DNA from: Paracoccaceae bacterium
Lineage (GTDB): Bacteria; Pseudomonadota; Alphaproteobacteria; Rhodobacterales; Rhodobacteraceae
Reading direction: 5' to 3'
DNA length: 64,000 nt
Assembly: GCA_021775315.1 (NCBI GenBank)
Contig: JAJFIC010000034.1
Coordinates: forward strand, 1 to 64,000
The notes beneath the pieces are model-generated. The model did no database searches. It was not told the DNA's origin and saw nothing but the letters and a program-made list of their open reading frames with translations. The position numbers and the translations under genes were made by a program. Below are positions 49,098-58,802 of this stretch, in pieces; positions within the stretch are counted from its first letter, which is position 1, and every line of letters begins with the position of its first letter.

Positions 49098-50398
49098 GCT
49101 GTTGCAAGTGCGGGTTCGGCGCCCGCGGTTTCCAGTTCCAGATCGAAATAAAACGCGGTTCCGACGCCGATCTGGCTTTCAAATCCAATGGTTCCGCCGT
49201 GTTTTTCGACAATAGACTTGGTGATGTTCAGACCAAGACCAGAGCCAGTTTTCTGGCGTGTGTCGGACGTATCTGCCTGGGTAAACCTGTCAAAAATCGT
49301 GTTTTTCGCCTTTTCCGGTATTCCCTGCCCCTGATCCTGAACCAATACGCGCACATTGGGTTCATCAATCACAAGGGAAACGACAACCTTGCCACCTTTG
49401 TTGGAAAACTTGACGGCGTTGGAAATCAGGTTGGCCATGACCTGCATTAACCGCCCGTGATCGCCATGGACATAAACCGGATGACCAACAGCCGGGGCGA
49501 TGATCGAAACCTCATACCCGTCGGCGTAACCCTGACAGGATTCGACCGCTTCGCTAATAAGCGTTGTCAGGTCTGTCTGGCACATGTTGAACAGCATTTG
49601 CCCGGATTCAAGTTGTTCGAGGTCAAGCAGATCGTTGACCAGTGACATCAGCCTGTCACCGTTTCGCCTGGCAATATCAATCAGGTTTTTGGCTTTGTCC
49701 GGGACACGCCCTGTGGCACCTGCTGTGATCAGATCAAGCGAGCCTTTGATGGATGTTAGTGGTGTTTTCAGCTCGTGACTTATCAGGGAAATGAATTGAT
49801 TTTTTGCTGTTTCCACCGCCATGCGTTCGGTTATGTCCTGAACCGTTCCCATGGATTTTACCGGGTTTCCTTTGGCATCAAATTCGGTCGAGCATCGTTC
49901 TTCCAGCCATTTGACGCGCCCGCCTTTGGCGAAAATGCGATGGGTCGATATATATGGCTGCCGAGTTTCCAGTGATTGGGTATAGGCGGCGCGGACCCCC
50001 TCTAAATCATCGGGATGAATGGCGTTCAGGAAAAAATCCTGGGTGCCGCGAAATTCCTCGGGGGTAATTTCAAAGATGCGGTAGGCCTCAGGTGTCCATT
50101 TCAGTTCGTCCCTTATCAGGTCCAGTTCCCACGAGCCGATGTTGCCGACGCGCTGGGCCTCTTCAAACCGGGTGTTTTGGATGCGCAGCAATTCTTCGTT
50201 GCGGCCACGTTCCAGCACAAAAGGGCGCACGGCCCAGAAATAGATGATCGGACTCGCCAACAGAACCAGAACGATTGCGTCAAGCGCGGGAAGAAGCCAA
50301 AAATTCTGCGCAGTGGCTGCATGAAACCCATCAGGCAACGCTGGAATGACAAGCATTATAGCGGTTTCAACAACGATCAGCGTCAGGGCGACGCGCAA
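49094..50398 (-). CDS. PAS-domain sensor histidine kinase (orphan)
   Basis: The protein of about 434 residues has two N-terminal membrane helices (residues 4-20 and 36-58) with a very short periplasmic loop. A PAS/PAC domain (about residues 80-195, ending SMGTVQDITERM) follows, then a HisKA domain with phospho-acceptor His208 in SLISHELKTPLTSI. The HATPase domain has NLISNAVKFS, DQGQGIP and GSGLGLNITKSI. No response regulator is nearby. The start is uncertain: TTG 50398 is the first standard start codon in frame and has no ribosome site at normal spacing. The signal is unknown; its place between paaK and korAB suggests redox or aromatic sensing. Confidence 0.85.
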   Translation of the reverse strand: MRVALTLIVVETAIMLVIPALPDGFHAATAQNFWLLPALDAIVLVLLASPIIYFWAVRPFVLERGRNEELLRIQNTRFEEAQRVGNIGSWELDLIRDELKWTPEAYRIFEITPEEFRGTQDFFLNAIHPDDLEGVRAAYTQSLETRQPYISTHRIFAKGGRVKWLEERCSTEFDAKGNPVKSMGTVQDITERMAVETAKNQFISLISHELKTPLTSIKGSLDLITAGATGRVPDKAKNLIDIARRNGDRLMSLVNDLLDLEQLESGQMLFNMCQTDLTTLISEAVESCQGYADGYEVSIIAPAVGHPVYVHGDHGRLMQVMANLISNAVKFSNKGGKVVVSLVIDEPNVRVLVQDQGQGIPEKAKNTIFDRFTQADTSDTRQKTGSGLGLNITKSIVEKHGGTIGFESQIGVGTAFYFDLELETAGAEPALATA

Positions 50399-50486
50399 AA
50401 TAAATGGCGGATTCTGTATTATGACTGCTCCCTGTTAAGGGCTTGTGCCAGTTCTGCGAGGCTGCCCTTTTGCGCAACTATATTCC

Positions 50487-50512
50487 ATTATGCTTATTTT
50501 TGTAAGTATTAA
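50487..50512. promoter_or_regulatory. Shared motif, degenerate copy upstream of the histidine kinase
   Basis: ATTATGCTTA-N6-TAAGTATTAA is an inverted repeat with 7 of 10 arm matches. It has the same 10-6-10 geometry as the copies at 53286 and 62861. It lies about 90 bp upstream of the kinase start. Weak. Confidence 0.3.
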
Positions 50513-50541
50513 CTGGGTCAGCCAGTCTGCAATGGAAACGG

Positions 50542-50563
50542 CCCGCACAAACAAATGGGCGGG
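50542..50563 (-). terminator. Possible weak terminator after korAB
   Basis: CCCGC and GCGGG arms surround a 12-base loop 68-89 bp downstream of the korB stop on the minus strand, followed by CCGTTTCC. The T-run is poor. Confidence 0.3.
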
Positions 50564-50630
50564 TCGCATTTTATGTCAGTGAGGTCAATGCCTTGCGGTT
50601 TTAGCGCGCAGATGTTCCGTGCGCCCTTGA

Positions 50631-51455
50631 CTAGACTTCGAACGCCGTTTCCAGTGGCGCAATGTCGCCCAATTCGTCAGAAACCTGTGCCTTGTAGGGC
50701 TTGCGATGGCCGCGATACAGGATGCCGGTATTCATACCATCGTCTGTCATGATCCGCCGCGCCGCCCGTCCCGGATCATCCGTTTCTTCGACCGATGCGG
50801 AATGTACCGTGTTTTTCCATTCTTTTTCATCAGGGCGGAACGTGACGCAGGGGCTTAGGATTTCCACAAAGGAAAATCCGGGATGGTTGACCGCCTCGAC
50901 CAGTGTTTTTGTCGTGGCTTTGATATTGCCGGAAAATTCACGGGCCACGAAATTCGCCCCTGATGCCAGTGCGATCACAAGAGGGTGGAACGGCGAAAGA
51001 CCGGTGCCGCCCGGCGACAGCGCGCTATCCCAATCGGGTTCAGTGGTCGGCGAAGGCTGCCCTTTGGTCATGCCGTAAACCCGGTTATCCATGACCACAT
51101 AGGTCATGTCGACGTTACGCCGACAGGCGTGCAGGAAATGGTTGCCGCCGATGGAAAACCCGTCGCCATCGCCGCTCATGACCAGCACCGTCAGATCGGG
51201 CCGGGCGACTTTCAATCCGGCGGACAATGCCAGTGAGCGGCCATGCACCCCGTGAAACCCATAGCAGTTGGTATAGGCCGGAATGCGCGACGAACACCCG
51301 ATGCCGGACACAACGGCGATGTCTTCCGGCGCGCGGCCCAGTTCCACAAGTGCTTTGGTTATGGACATCAGAACATGGAAATCACCGCAACCGGGGCACC
51401 AGATCGGATCAACGTTTGATTTATAGTCTTTGGCTTTAAACTGCGGCGCGTTCAT
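50631..51455 (-). CDS. korB: 2-oxoacid:ferredoxin oxidoreductase, beta subunit (KorB)
   Basis: KorB binds thiamine diphosphate in 2-oxoglutarate:ferredoxin oxidoreductase, which produces the low-potential reduced ferredoxin that drives benzoyl-CoA reductase. The 274 residues show DPIWCPGCGDFHVLM (cluster/TPP region, about residues 16-30), GIGCSSRIPAYTNCYGFHGVHGRSLALSAGLKVARPDL, and the TPP-binding GDGDGFSIGGNHFLHACRRN. It overlaps korA by 4 bp. Thauera has the same pair in its benzoyl-CoA cluster. A phenylglyoxylate substrate is possible but less likely. Confidence 0.85.
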   Translation of the reverse strand: MNAPQFKAKDYKSNVDPIWCPGCGDFHVLMSITKALVELGRAPEDIAVVSGIGCSSRIPAYTNCYGFHGVHGRSLALSAGLKVARPDLTVLVMSGDGDGFSIGGNHFLHACRRNVDMTYVVMDNRVYGMTKGQPSPTTEPDWDSALSPGGTGLSPFHPLVIALASGANFVAREFSGNIKATTKTLVEAVNHPGFSFVEILSPCVTFRPDEKEWKNTVHSASVEETDDPGRAARRIMTDDGMNTGILYRGHRKPYKAQVSDELGDIAPLETAFEV

Positions 51456-53203
51456 GATGTTTTCCTATCAGAGATCAGGGCACGTATCTGGGCGGCGATT
51501 TCTTCTGGGCCGATCAGGTTTGGCCCTTCACGGTGGAATTGGTGAACCTCTCCGGGCAAGTCCATGTAGGACCGGACGTGGCGATAAAATTGGCCGGTGT
51601 GGTTCTGTTCGATCACCAAAACTTGCGTGGCCCCCTCTAAGGCTTTTTCGACAGCGTCGATCGGGAAGGGCGAGATTTGACGCAAGGCCACGAGGCGCAC
51701 GTTGATGCCTTCACTTTTCAGGGAATTTTGCGCCTCGCTGGCAGGGCCGGACATTGAGCCCCACGTCAGGATGACAGTGTCGCCTTCGCCATCGGTCAGG
51801 CCCCAGTGATCGCCAAAGTTGAACGCGTCGATTTTGTCCCGGCGTTTGTCCATCTGTTCCTTTTGGTCCGATTGCTTGCTGGACGGTGTGCCGCGCACAG
51901 TATGGGTCAGACCGTCGGCAGTGTATTGGCCGCCCTTCACCCCCGGAATTGCCATCGGAGAAACGCCGCCAGCGGTCAATGCATAACGGGTGTAAACCTC
52001 GTCCTCGACCGGTTGCCAGGTTTTTCGGTTGGCGAAAAAGGCGACATCGGCGGGGCGTTCGATCAAAACGCGGGCTTGCCCCAGCGACTGATCCGACAAC
52101 ACGATGACCGGGGTTTGTAAGGCTTCGGCGATATGCACCGCCCATTGGGTTGTGAACAGACAGTCAGCCACGCTAAGCGGGGCAACCACCACATGCGGGG
52201 CGTCGCCGTGAAAGCCATAGACCGCGATGTTGAGATCTGATTGTTCGGATTTGGTGGCTATGCCGGTCGATGGTCCGGCGCGCATCACATCAACCACAAC
52301 GATTGGCACTTCGGCGGCTGCGGCCAGCCCCAGACTTTCCATCATCAGGGCCAGACCTGGCCCCGACGTGGCGGTGATTGAAGGGCGGCCACCGAAAGAG
52401 GCGCCGATGATCATGTTGATGGATGATAATTCATCCTCGGCCTGAACCAAAGCGCCGCCAATGCTTGCCAGCGACGGTGCAAGCCATTCCAGAACCTCGG
52501 TCGCGGGGGTGATCGGATAGGCCGCGGCAAAGCGAACGCCGCCGCGCACGGCCCCCATTCCCACGGCTTCATTTCCGGTAATCAGCCAGCGTTTTTCGTC
52601 TGGAATCGGTGATGGCTTTAAGGTGTAGGATTGTTCGTATTCAGCCGCCTGCGCCATGCCGGTGCGAATGCAATCCCGACCGGCAGCCACGACAGCATTG
52701 CCCTTGTTCGATAGTTTGTCGGTCACTACCGCCATCAGGCTTTCCAGAGACAACCCGATCAGACCGGCAACAAGGCCAACGGAAATCATGTTTTCCCGAC
52801 CGCCGGGAATGTTGGCGGCAAGTTCTTTCAAGGCGCAATTATGGATCGTTGTGTCGTTTTCGCTAAGGGCCTTTGGCACCGCTCCGGATGCGGGGTCGGC
52901 AACAACCACACCGTCAGCGGAAACAGGCATGTCAGCGATAAAGCGGTCCGCGTTTTTCCAGTCGATTGCGACCAGAATGTCGAATTCTTTGCTCATGCAG
53001 ACCGCCGGACTGGTGGCAAGGCGAACCAGCGCCGCCGCTTCACCGCCGCGTATTTGCGGCCCGACCGAACGGTTCAGCAAGCCATACCAACCGGCACGGC
53101 CTGCGGCCTCAAGCAGGATAGAACCAGCCGTGATTGCGCCGGCACCGCCTGTGCCGACAATGGCAAAAGAAACGCTTTCACGCATGGGTACTAAAGAGGA
53201 CAT
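51452..53203 (-). CDS. korA: 2-oxoacid:ferredoxin oxidoreductase, fused gamma-alpha subunit (KorA)
   Basis: The 583-residue protein joins the gamma domain (residues 1-190, GTGGAGAITAGSILLEAAGRAG and GPQIRGGEAAALVRL) to the alpha domain (from about residue 205, GNEAVGMGAVRGGVRFAAAYPITPATEVLEWLA, ATSGPGLALMMESLGLA). KorA of the Thauera type has the same fusion. With KorB it oxidises 2-oxoglutarate, closing the electron loop of anaerobic benzoate breakdown. It is divergent from had; their 163-bp gap holds two inverted repeats. ATG 53203 is used; an in-frame ATG at 53185 is the alternative. Confidence 0.86.
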   Translation of the reverse strand: MSSLVPMRESVSFAIVGTGGAGAITAGSILLEAAGRAGWYGLLNRSVGPQIRGGEAAALVRLATSPAVCMSKEFDILVAIDWKNADRFIADMPVSADGVVVADPASGAVPKALSENDTTIHNCALKELAANIPGGRENMISVGLVAGLIGLSLESLMAVVTDKLSNKGNAVVAAGRDCIRTGMAQAAEYEQSYTLKPSPIPDEKRWLITGNEAVGMGAVRGGVRFAAAYPITPATEVLEWLAPSLASIGGALVQAEDELSSINMIIGASFGGRPSITATSGPGLALMMESLGLAAAAEVPIVVVDVMRAGPSTGIATKSEQSDLNIAVYGFHGDAPHVVVAPLSVADCLFTTQWAVHIAEALQTPVIVLSDQSLGQARVLIERPADVAFFANRKTWQPVEDEVYTRYALTAGGVSPMAIPGVKGGQYTADGLTHTVRGTPSSKQSDQKEQMDKRRDKIDAFNFGDHWGLTDGEGDTVILTWGSMSGPASEAQNSLKSEGINVRLVALRQISPFPIDAVEKALEGATQVLVIEQNHTGQFYRHVRSYMDLPGEVHQFHREGPNLIGPEEIAAQIRALISDRKTS

Positions 53204-53285
53204 GGCGGTTCCGATCCTGTTTCTGACGGCGATTTCGCGATCTGTGGGAAATCCTGTCTGGTTTGCCTATTGACGTAAAAGAAGT

Positions 53286-53311
53286 ATTAGCGTACCAATT
53301 TACGGTAATAG
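53286..53311. promoter_or_regulatory. Shared inverted-repeat motif between korA and had
   Basis: TATTAGCGTA-N6-TACGGTAATA: arms match as inverted repeats at 9 of 10 positions. This is the best copy of the motif also seen at 62861, 42948 and 50487. It is placed to control both korAB and had-oah-dch-bcr. Confidence 0.5.
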
Positions 53312-53316
53312 GGATT

Positions 53317-53342
53317 AAGAGCCCTGTCAACAAGGCTCTTAC
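53317..53342. promoter_or_regulatory. Second inverted repeat upstream of had
   Basis: TAAGAGCC-N10-GGCTCTTA is a perfect 8-bp inverted repeat ending 24 bp before the had ATG. It could be an operator or a 5' leader hairpin on the had transcript. No T-run follows, so it is not a terminator. Confidence 0.45.
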
Positions 53343-53366
53343 ACCCGTCAAACCGGGAGAAACACA

Positions 53367-54431
53367 ATGGCAAGACGCTGGGTCATGACATCGGGTGATG
53401 AACCGCTAAAGCTGGAACAGTTTTCGCCAGCCGCCCCTGCATCAGGCGAAGTTGTGGTTGAAATCGCCGGTTGTGGCGTTTGTCATACGGATCTTGGGTA
53501 TTACTATGACGGTGTGCGCACCAACCAGCCATTGCCATTGACGCTTGGCCACGAAATCAGCGGTATCGTCACCCAGACCGGCGAAGGCACTGAAAGCTGG
53601 ATGGGCCAGACGGTTATCATTCCGGCAGTCATGCCGTGCGGCGAATGCGATGCCTGCGCGCGTGGCAAAGGCACAATCTGCCGCGATCAAAAAATGCCCG
53701 GCAACGATATCGAAGGCGGCTTTGCCAGCCATATCACGGTTCCCGCATTGGGGCTTTGCCCGGTCGATGTTGACCGACTGGCAGCCGTCGGTCTGAAACT
53801 GGCCGATGTTTCCGTGGTCGCTGATGCGTTGACCACGCCTTATCAGGCGGCGGTGCAAGCGGGCATTGGCCCGGGTGATCTGGTGATTGTCAACGGTGTT
53901 GGCGGTGTTGGCGGTTATGCCGTTCAGGTGGCCGCAGCGATGGGCGCCACAGTTGTCGCGATTGATGTCGTGGCGGCAAAGCTGGAAGCGGTTGCCGAAA
54001 ATGGTGCCTCGCTGACATTGAATGCACGCGATTATGATGGGCGGGCCCTTAAGGGCGCGATCATTGCTTTTGCCAAGGAAAACGACCTGCGCACCAGTGA
54101 ATGGATCATCATGGAATGTTCCGGCACCGCTGTGGGTCAAAAGGCAGCCTTTGGTCTGCTGAACCACGGCGCGACCATGTGCGTCGTCGGCTTTACAATG
54201 GATAAGCTTGAGGTTCGCCTGTCCAATCTGATGGCCTTTCACGCCCGTCTTTTGGGCAATTGGGGATGCCCCCCAGAACTTTATCCCGGTGCCTTGGAGC
54301 TCGTCCTAAGTGGCAAGATCAAACTGGCACCGTTTGTCGAACAGCATCCGCTGGATGATATCAACACCGTTTTTCAGGCCGTCCACGATGGCAAATTTGT
54401 CCGCCGCGCCATCATGGTCCCCGGTTCTTAA
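53367..54431 (+). CDS. had: 6-hydroxycyclohex-1-ene-1-carbonyl-CoA dehydrogenase
   Basis: Had oxidises the hydrated diene product to 6-oxocyclohex-1-ene-1-carbonyl-CoA with NAD. The 354 residues form a zinc alcohol dehydrogenase. [14 protein letters not shown] carries the catalytic Cys, GHE follows, and the structural zinc site is [15 protein letters not shown] (CX2CX2CX7C). The NAD loop is [20 protein letters not shown] (about residues 174-193). The neighbouring oah, dch and bcr genes fix the assignment, since the fold alone is broad. First gene of the rightward benzoyl-CoA operon; 12 bp before oah. Confidence 0.9.
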   Translation: MARRWVMTSGDEPLKLEQFSPAAPASGEVVVEIAGCGVCHTDLGYYYDGVRTNQPLPLTLGHEISGIVTQTGEGTESWMGQTVIIPAVMPCGECDACARGKGTICRDQKMPGNDIEGGFASHITVPALGLCPVDVDRLAAVGLKLADVSVVADALTTPYQAAVQAGIGPGDLVIVNGVGGVGGYAVQVAAAMGATVVAIDVVAAKLEAVAENGASLTLNARDYDGRALKGAIIAFAKENDLRTSEWIIMECSGTAVGQKAAFGLLNHGATMCVVGFTMDKLEVRLSNLMAFHARLLGNWGCPPELYPGALELVLSGKIKLAPFVEQHPLDDINTVFQAVHDGKFVRRAIMVPGS

Positions 54432-54443
54432 AGGAGAATACCA

Positions 54444-55562
54444 ATGTCCGCTGATTTTGAATTCCTGCCGCATGATCTGGTTTCTGACGATACCCGCGAA
54501 GCCATCACAGACGGCGTGCTTTATGAAAAACGCCCGGCGAAAAACCCGGATGGATCAGTGGCCGAGGGGCTTTATAACGTTTGGATCACGCTGAATAATC
54601 CAAGCCAGTTCAATTCCTACACCACGGATATGGTCAAATCGGTCATTCTGGCATTTCGGGCGGCGTCAAATTCGCGCGATGTGAATGCGGTTGTGTTCAC
54701 GGCTGCCGGGGACAAGGCGTTTTGCACGGGTGGCAACACCAAGGAATACGCGGAATACTACGCAGGTCGCCCGCATGAATACCGCCAGTATATGCGCCTG
54801 TTCAACGACATGGTTTCGGCCATTCTGGGCTGTGACAAGCCGGTGATCTGCCGGGTTAATGGTATGCGCATCGGTGGCGGTCAGGAAATCGGCATGGCGT
54901 GTGATTTTTCAATCGCACAGGACATGGCGCGGTTTGGCCAAGCGGGGCCGAAACACGGCTCGGCTGCTATTGGTGGCTCAACAGATTTCTTGCCGGTGAT
55001 GATCGGCTGTGAACAGGCGATGAATTCTGGCGTTCTGTGCGAAAGCTTCACGGCGCAAAAGGCCCTGCGGTTGGGCATTCTGACGGACATCGTTCCGGGC
55101 CTGAAGATCGATGGTGAATATGTCGCCAACCCGATGGTCGAAACCGAAATGAAGACCGACATGATGGGGCGTCTGCTGCATGGCGAGTTGAAAACCGGCG
55201 ATGCGTTGGCGGCAGGTAAGGCGCTGATGAAAACCGGTGAAATGGACTTGTCGGCCCTTGATGCCAAGGTCGAGGAATTATGCGCCAAACTGCTGCTGAC
55301 ATTCCCGGACTGCACCACGAAATCTGTCGAAGAGTTGCGTAAGCCCAAACTGAACGCCTGGAACGCCAACAAGGAAAACTCCCGCGCTTGGCTTAGCCTT
55401 AATATGATGACCGAGGCTAAAACCGGTTTCCGCGCCTTTAACGAAGGCAACCGCGAAGATGGTCGTGAAATCGATTTTGTCGCCCTGCGTCGCGAACTGG
55501 CCGAGGGTCAGAAATGGAACGATGACTATATCGACAGCCTGATGCCGGGTGCGCGCAAATGA
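54444..55562 (+). CDS. oah: 6-oxocyclohex-1-ene-1-carbonyl-CoA hydrolase (ring-opening)
   Basis: Oah (BamA in strict anaerobes) adds water and opens the ring to 3-hydroxypimelyl-CoA. The 372 residues are a long crotonase-family protein. YNVWITLNNPSQFNSYTTDMVK (about residues 48-69), AFCTGGNTKEYAEYYAGRPHEYRQYMRLFNDMV, and CRVNGMRIGGGQEIGMACDFSIAQDMARFGQAGPKHGSAAIGGSTDFLP are hallmarks of this enzyme and are widely used to detect anaerobic aromatic degraders. AAAGGAG lies close to the ATG. It overlaps dch by 4 bp. Confidence 0.95.
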   Translation: MSADFEFLPHDLVSDDTREAITDGVLYEKRPAKNPDGSVAEGLYNVWITLNNPSQFNSYTTDMVKSVILAFRAASNSRDVNAVVFTAAGDKAFCTGGNTKEYAEYYAGRPHEYRQYMRLFNDMVSAILGCDKPVICRVNGMRIGGGQEIGMACDFSIAQDMARFGQAGPKHGSAAIGGSTDFLPVMIGCEQAMNSGVLCESFTAQKALRLGILTDIVPGLKIDGEYVANPMVETEMKTDMMGRLLHGELKTGDALAAGKALMKTGEMDLSALDAKVEELCAKLLLTFPDCTTKSVEELRKPKLNAWNANKENSRAWLSLNMMTEAKTGFRAFNEGNREDGREIDFVALRRELAEGQKWNDDYIDSLMPGARK

Positions 55563-56326
55563 ACCAGCCGCTGGGCATATCACTGGCCAAAGATGGTGCT
55601 TTGCTGTGCTTGTCGCTGAACCGGCCAAAGGCGAATATCGTCGACGCCGAAATGATTGCGGCACTTGATCAGGCGTTTGCCGATCATGCCGACAACGCTG
55701 ATTTGTCGGCTGTTCTGTTAACTGCCGAAGGCCCGCATTTCAGTTTTGGCGCCAGTGTCGAAGAACACTTGCCCGAAAGCTGTGCTGCGATGTTGAAATC
55801 CCTGCACGCGCTGGTGCGCCGGATGTTGGAATTTCCGGTGCCTGTTCTTGTGGCCATTCAGGGCCAATGTCTTGGCGGCGGCCTAGAGGTCGCGATGGCG
55901 GGGCATCATCTGTTTGCGGCACCTGATGCCAATCTTGGGCAGCCTGAAATGATGCTTGGGGTGTTTGCGCCTGCCGCGTCTTGCCTGATGCCCGAACGGG
56001 TTGGACAGTCGCGCGCCGAAGATCTGCTTTATTCCGGACGGTCGGTTTCCGGCGATGAGGCCTTGCAAATCGGATTGGTTAATAGTGTTTCACCAGACCC
56101 AAAAGCCGCGGCAACTGCATATTTCGACACACATCTGGCCGGTAAAAGCGCCAGTTCGTTGCGCATGGCCGTCAGGGCTGCGCGCGCGGCGTATAATGCA
56201 CAGATGATCGCCCGCATTAATGAAGTCGAAGACCTTTATCTGAACGACCTGATGTCAACCCGTGACGCAGTTGAGGGCCTAGAGGCCTTTATCGCGAAAC
56301 GTCCAGCAAAGTGGGAAAACAAATGA
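55559..56326 (+). CDS. dch: Cyclohexa-1,5-diene-1-carbonyl-CoA hydratase
   Basis: Dch adds water to the dienoyl-CoA made by benzoyl-CoA reductase, giving 6-hydroxycyclohex-1-ene-1-carbonyl-CoA. The 255 residues are crotonase-fold with NRPKANIVDAEM, the diagnostic GPHFSFGASVEEHLPE (about residues 58-73) and GQCLGGGLEVAMAGHHLFAA. The usual second catalytic Glu region reads LGQPEMMLGVFAPAAS. It sits between oah and bcrC with 4-bp overlaps on both sides, so it is translated as part of one chain. Confidence 0.93.
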   Translation: MNQPLGISLAKDGALLCLSLNRPKANIVDAEMIAALDQAFADHADNADLSAVLLTAEGPHFSFGASVEEHLPESCAAMLKSLHALVRRMLEFPVPVLVAIQGQCLGGGLEVAMAGHHLFAAPDANLGQPEMMLGVFAPAASCLMPERVGQSRAEDLLYSGRSVSGDEALQIGLVNSVSPDPKAAATAYFDTHLAGKSASSLRMAVRAARAAYNAQMIARINEVEDLYLNDLMSTRDAVEGLEAFIAKRPAKWENK

Positions 56327-57498
56327 CAAATCCAACCACAGCAGAAATCGTCGCCCGATGTCAGGCGCTTTACGAAGATTTGTACTTTACCACGGCGCGC
56401 GAATGGAAAAAGGCCAAGGAAGGCCGCAAGGTCATCGGATATTTACCGGTTTACGTCCCTCGCGAGTTGATCCACGCCGCCGGTATGTTGCCACTTGGGA
56501 TCCTGGGCGGCGGCGATAACCTTGAAGTGATCCACGGCGACGCTTATTACCAAAGCTATATCTGTCGCATTCCACGGTCGACCATTGAACTGGGCGTTTC
56601 AGGTCGGCTCGACTTCGTTGATGGTATGATGTTCCCGTCGATCTGCGACGTTATCCGCAACCTGTCCGGCATGTGGAAAATGTTGTTTCCCGAGGTTTAC
56701 ACCAAATATTTTGACGTGCCGCAAACCTATAAAGACGAAGTTGGCGGTACCTTTTACATCGGCGAAATGCGTGAATTCCTTGAGGATCTTGAGGGTATCG
56801 CCGGGCGCAAAATCACCGATGAGGACATCAACAATTCAATCGTGGTTTACAACGAAAACCGCCAGTTGGTGAACGAACTTTACCGCCTGCGCGCCGAAAA
56901 GCCGTGGCAGGCACCTGCGTCCGAGGCGTATTTGATTATTCGCGCTGGTCTGGTTTTGCCGGTTGAGGAACACAGCGTTCTGTTGCGTCAGTATATTGAC
57001 GCAGCCGCCGCAGAAACCCGGTCAATCAAAGACAATTGCCGCGTCGTGGTTACCGGCATGTTCTGCGAACAACCACCGCTAAATCTGATCAAGTCACTGG
57101 AACTGTCCGGTTGTTATGTGGTCGATGACGATTTCATGCTGGTCAGTCGTTGGCTGCTTGGCGATGTACCATCTGATGGCGATCCGGTTTACGAACTCAG
57201 CCAAGCCTTCTTGCACCGCTCGATGAGCACCGCGGCCAAATACGAACCTGACCTTGCGGAAAAGGGACAGTTTCTGGTGCGCAGCGTCAAAGAAACCGGG
57301 GCCGAGGGCGTGATTTTTGCCTCAACCAGTTTCTGTGACCCGGCCTTGTTGGATCGCCCGATGCTGCAAAACGTGCTGAAGGCCGCAGATATCCCGTTCA
57401 TCGCGTTCAAATACGCCGAAAACTCTGGCCAGATGCAGCCGATCCGCGAACAGGCCGGAACATTTGTTGACTCAATCAAATTATGGAGCGCCGCATGA
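56323..57498 (+). CDS. bcrC: Benzoyl-CoA reductase, gamma subunit BcrC
   Basis: BcrC and BcrB form the substrate-reducing module of the ATP-dependent class I benzoyl-CoA reductase, related to component D of 2-hydroxyacyl-CoA dehydratases. The 391 residues (Thauera BcrC is about 386) show IGYLPVYVPRELIHAAGMLPLGILGGGD, YYQSYICRIPRSTIELG with the cluster Cys, and GMFCEQPPLNLIKSLELSGCYVVDDD. ATG 56323 overlaps the dch stop; GTG 56311 is also in frame. It is highly oxygen-sensitive in known systems. Confidence 0.93.
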   Translation: MTNPTTAEIVARCQALYEDLYFTTAREWKKAKEGRKVIGYLPVYVPRELIHAAGMLPLGILGGGDNLEVIHGDAYYQSYICRIPRSTIELGVSGRLDFVDGMMFPSICDVIRNLSGMWKMLFPEVYTKYFDVPQTYKDEVGGTFYIGEMREFLEDLEGIAGRKITDEDINNSIVVYNENRQLVNELYRLRAEKPWQAPASEAYLIIRAGLVLPVEEHSVLLRQYIDAAAAETRSIKDNCRVVVTGMFCEQPPLNLIKSLELSGCYVVDDDFMLVSRWLLGDVPSDGDPVYELSQAFLHRSMSTAAKYEPDLAEKGQFLVRSVKETGAEGVIFASTSFCDPALLDRPMLQNVLKAADIPFIAFKYAENSGQMQPIREQAGTFVDSIKLWSAA

Positions 57499-58802
57499 GA
57501 CCCTCTATTGTAAAAGCCCAGCCAGCGGACGTCGAAAAAGACGCCTCGATGATCAAACAAAAAGAGATGATGGCAAAGCACTATAATCGTCTGACGGATG
57601 CCAAGGAAAATGGCGAAAAAGTCGCGTCGACCTTTGTGCCCGGCAATCTGAACGAACTGATCATGTGCTTTGATCTGGTCAACAACCTGCCTGAAGTGAA
57701 CGCCATCCAAAGCGGTCTGCGCAAACAATCCGGCGCTTATATTATGGAGGCCGAGCGCGCCGGTCATTCCGAAGATGTCTGCACCTATGTGAAATCAGAC
57801 CTTGGCATGATGGCCAAAGGCAATATCGGCCCAAACGGCAAAAAACTGCCTGATCCTGATGTTTTGCTGCTGTCCTATACCGGCTGTTTTACGTTCCTGA
57901 AGTGGTTCGAGCTGCTGCGCGAGCAATACAAATGCCCGACGATTTTCCTGCAGACGCCATATATGGCAGACGGAAAAGTCACGCCCAATATGGTCCAATA
58001 CATGGTCAAACAGCTAAAGGAAGACGTGATTCCGACGCTGGAACAGGTCAGTGGTGTTAAGTTCGACATTGACCGGCTGCGTGAATATCTGGCGAAATCC
58101 GCCAAGGCCGAAGACGATCTTGTGCATATCCTGCAAAGCGGTAAAAACAAGCCTTCGCCAATTGATGCCTATTTCGGCGGTATCTATTATATCGGCCCGA
58201 TTTTTGGCGCTTTCCGGGGCACGGATGACGCCATCGACTATTACCGCTTTCTGCGCGAAGAAGTGGACCAGCGGGTTCTACAGGGTCTTGGCCCGGTCAC
58301 GCCTGACGGTCCAATGGCTGAAGAAAAATACCGTCTGGTCGTGGAAGGTCCGCCAAACTACACCAATTTCCGCCAGTTCTGGAAAATGTTCTATGAGGAA
58401 GGCGCGACTGTCGTTGCCTCGTCCTATACCAAGGTTGGCGGCACGTATGACTACGGTTTCCGGCATGACCCGGACCGCCCGTTGGAAACGCTGGCTGAAT
58501 ATTGCCTTGGGGTTTACACCAACCGCAATCTGCCGATGCGCATTGATATGCTGTGCGATTACATCAACGAATACGAGGCTGACGGATTGCTGATCAACTC
58601 GATCAAATCCTGCAACAGCTTTTCTGCTGGCCAATTGCTGATCATGCGTGAAGTTGAAAAGCGTACTGGTAAACCAGCGGCGTTTATCGAAACGGATTTG
58701 GTTGACCCGCGGTATTTCTCGGCTGCGAACGTCAAGAACCGTTTGGAAAGCTATTTCCAGATGGTCGAACAAAAACGCAGCGGGTCGGGGGCAGCAGCAT
58801 GA
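57495..58802 (+). CDS. bcrB: Benzoyl-CoA reductase, beta subunit BcrB
   Basis: BcrB is the partner of BcrC in the benzoyl-CoA-binding module. The 435 residues match BcrB length (about 434). They contain [67 protein letters not shown] and [20 protein letters not shown], with Cys residues in positions used for the iron-sulfur cluster. ATG 57495 is chosen because GGAG lies 6 bp before it and it overlaps the bcrC stop. An ATG at 57483 lies before that site. Confidence 0.93.
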   Translation: MRPSIVKAQPADVEKDASMIKQKEMMAKHYNRLTDAKENGEKVASTFVPGNLNELIMCFDLVNNLPEVNAIQSGLRKQSGAYIMEAERAGHSEDVCTYVKSDLGMMAKGNIGPNGKKLPDPDVLLLSYTGCFTFLKWFELLREQYKCPTIFLQTPYMADGKVTPNMVQYMVKQLKEDVIPTLEQVSGVKFDIDRLREYLAKSAKAEDDLVHILQSGKNKPSPIDAYFGGIYYIGPIFGAFRGTDDAIDYYRFLREEVDQRVLQGLGPVTPDGPMAEEKYRLVVEGPPNYTNFRQFWKMFYEEGATVVASSYTKVGGTYDYGFRHDPDRPLETLAEYCLGVYTNRNLPMRIDMLCDYINEYEADGLLINSIKSCNSFSAGQLLIMREVEKRTGKPAAFIETDLVDPRYFSAANVKNRLESYFQMVEQKRSGSGAAA

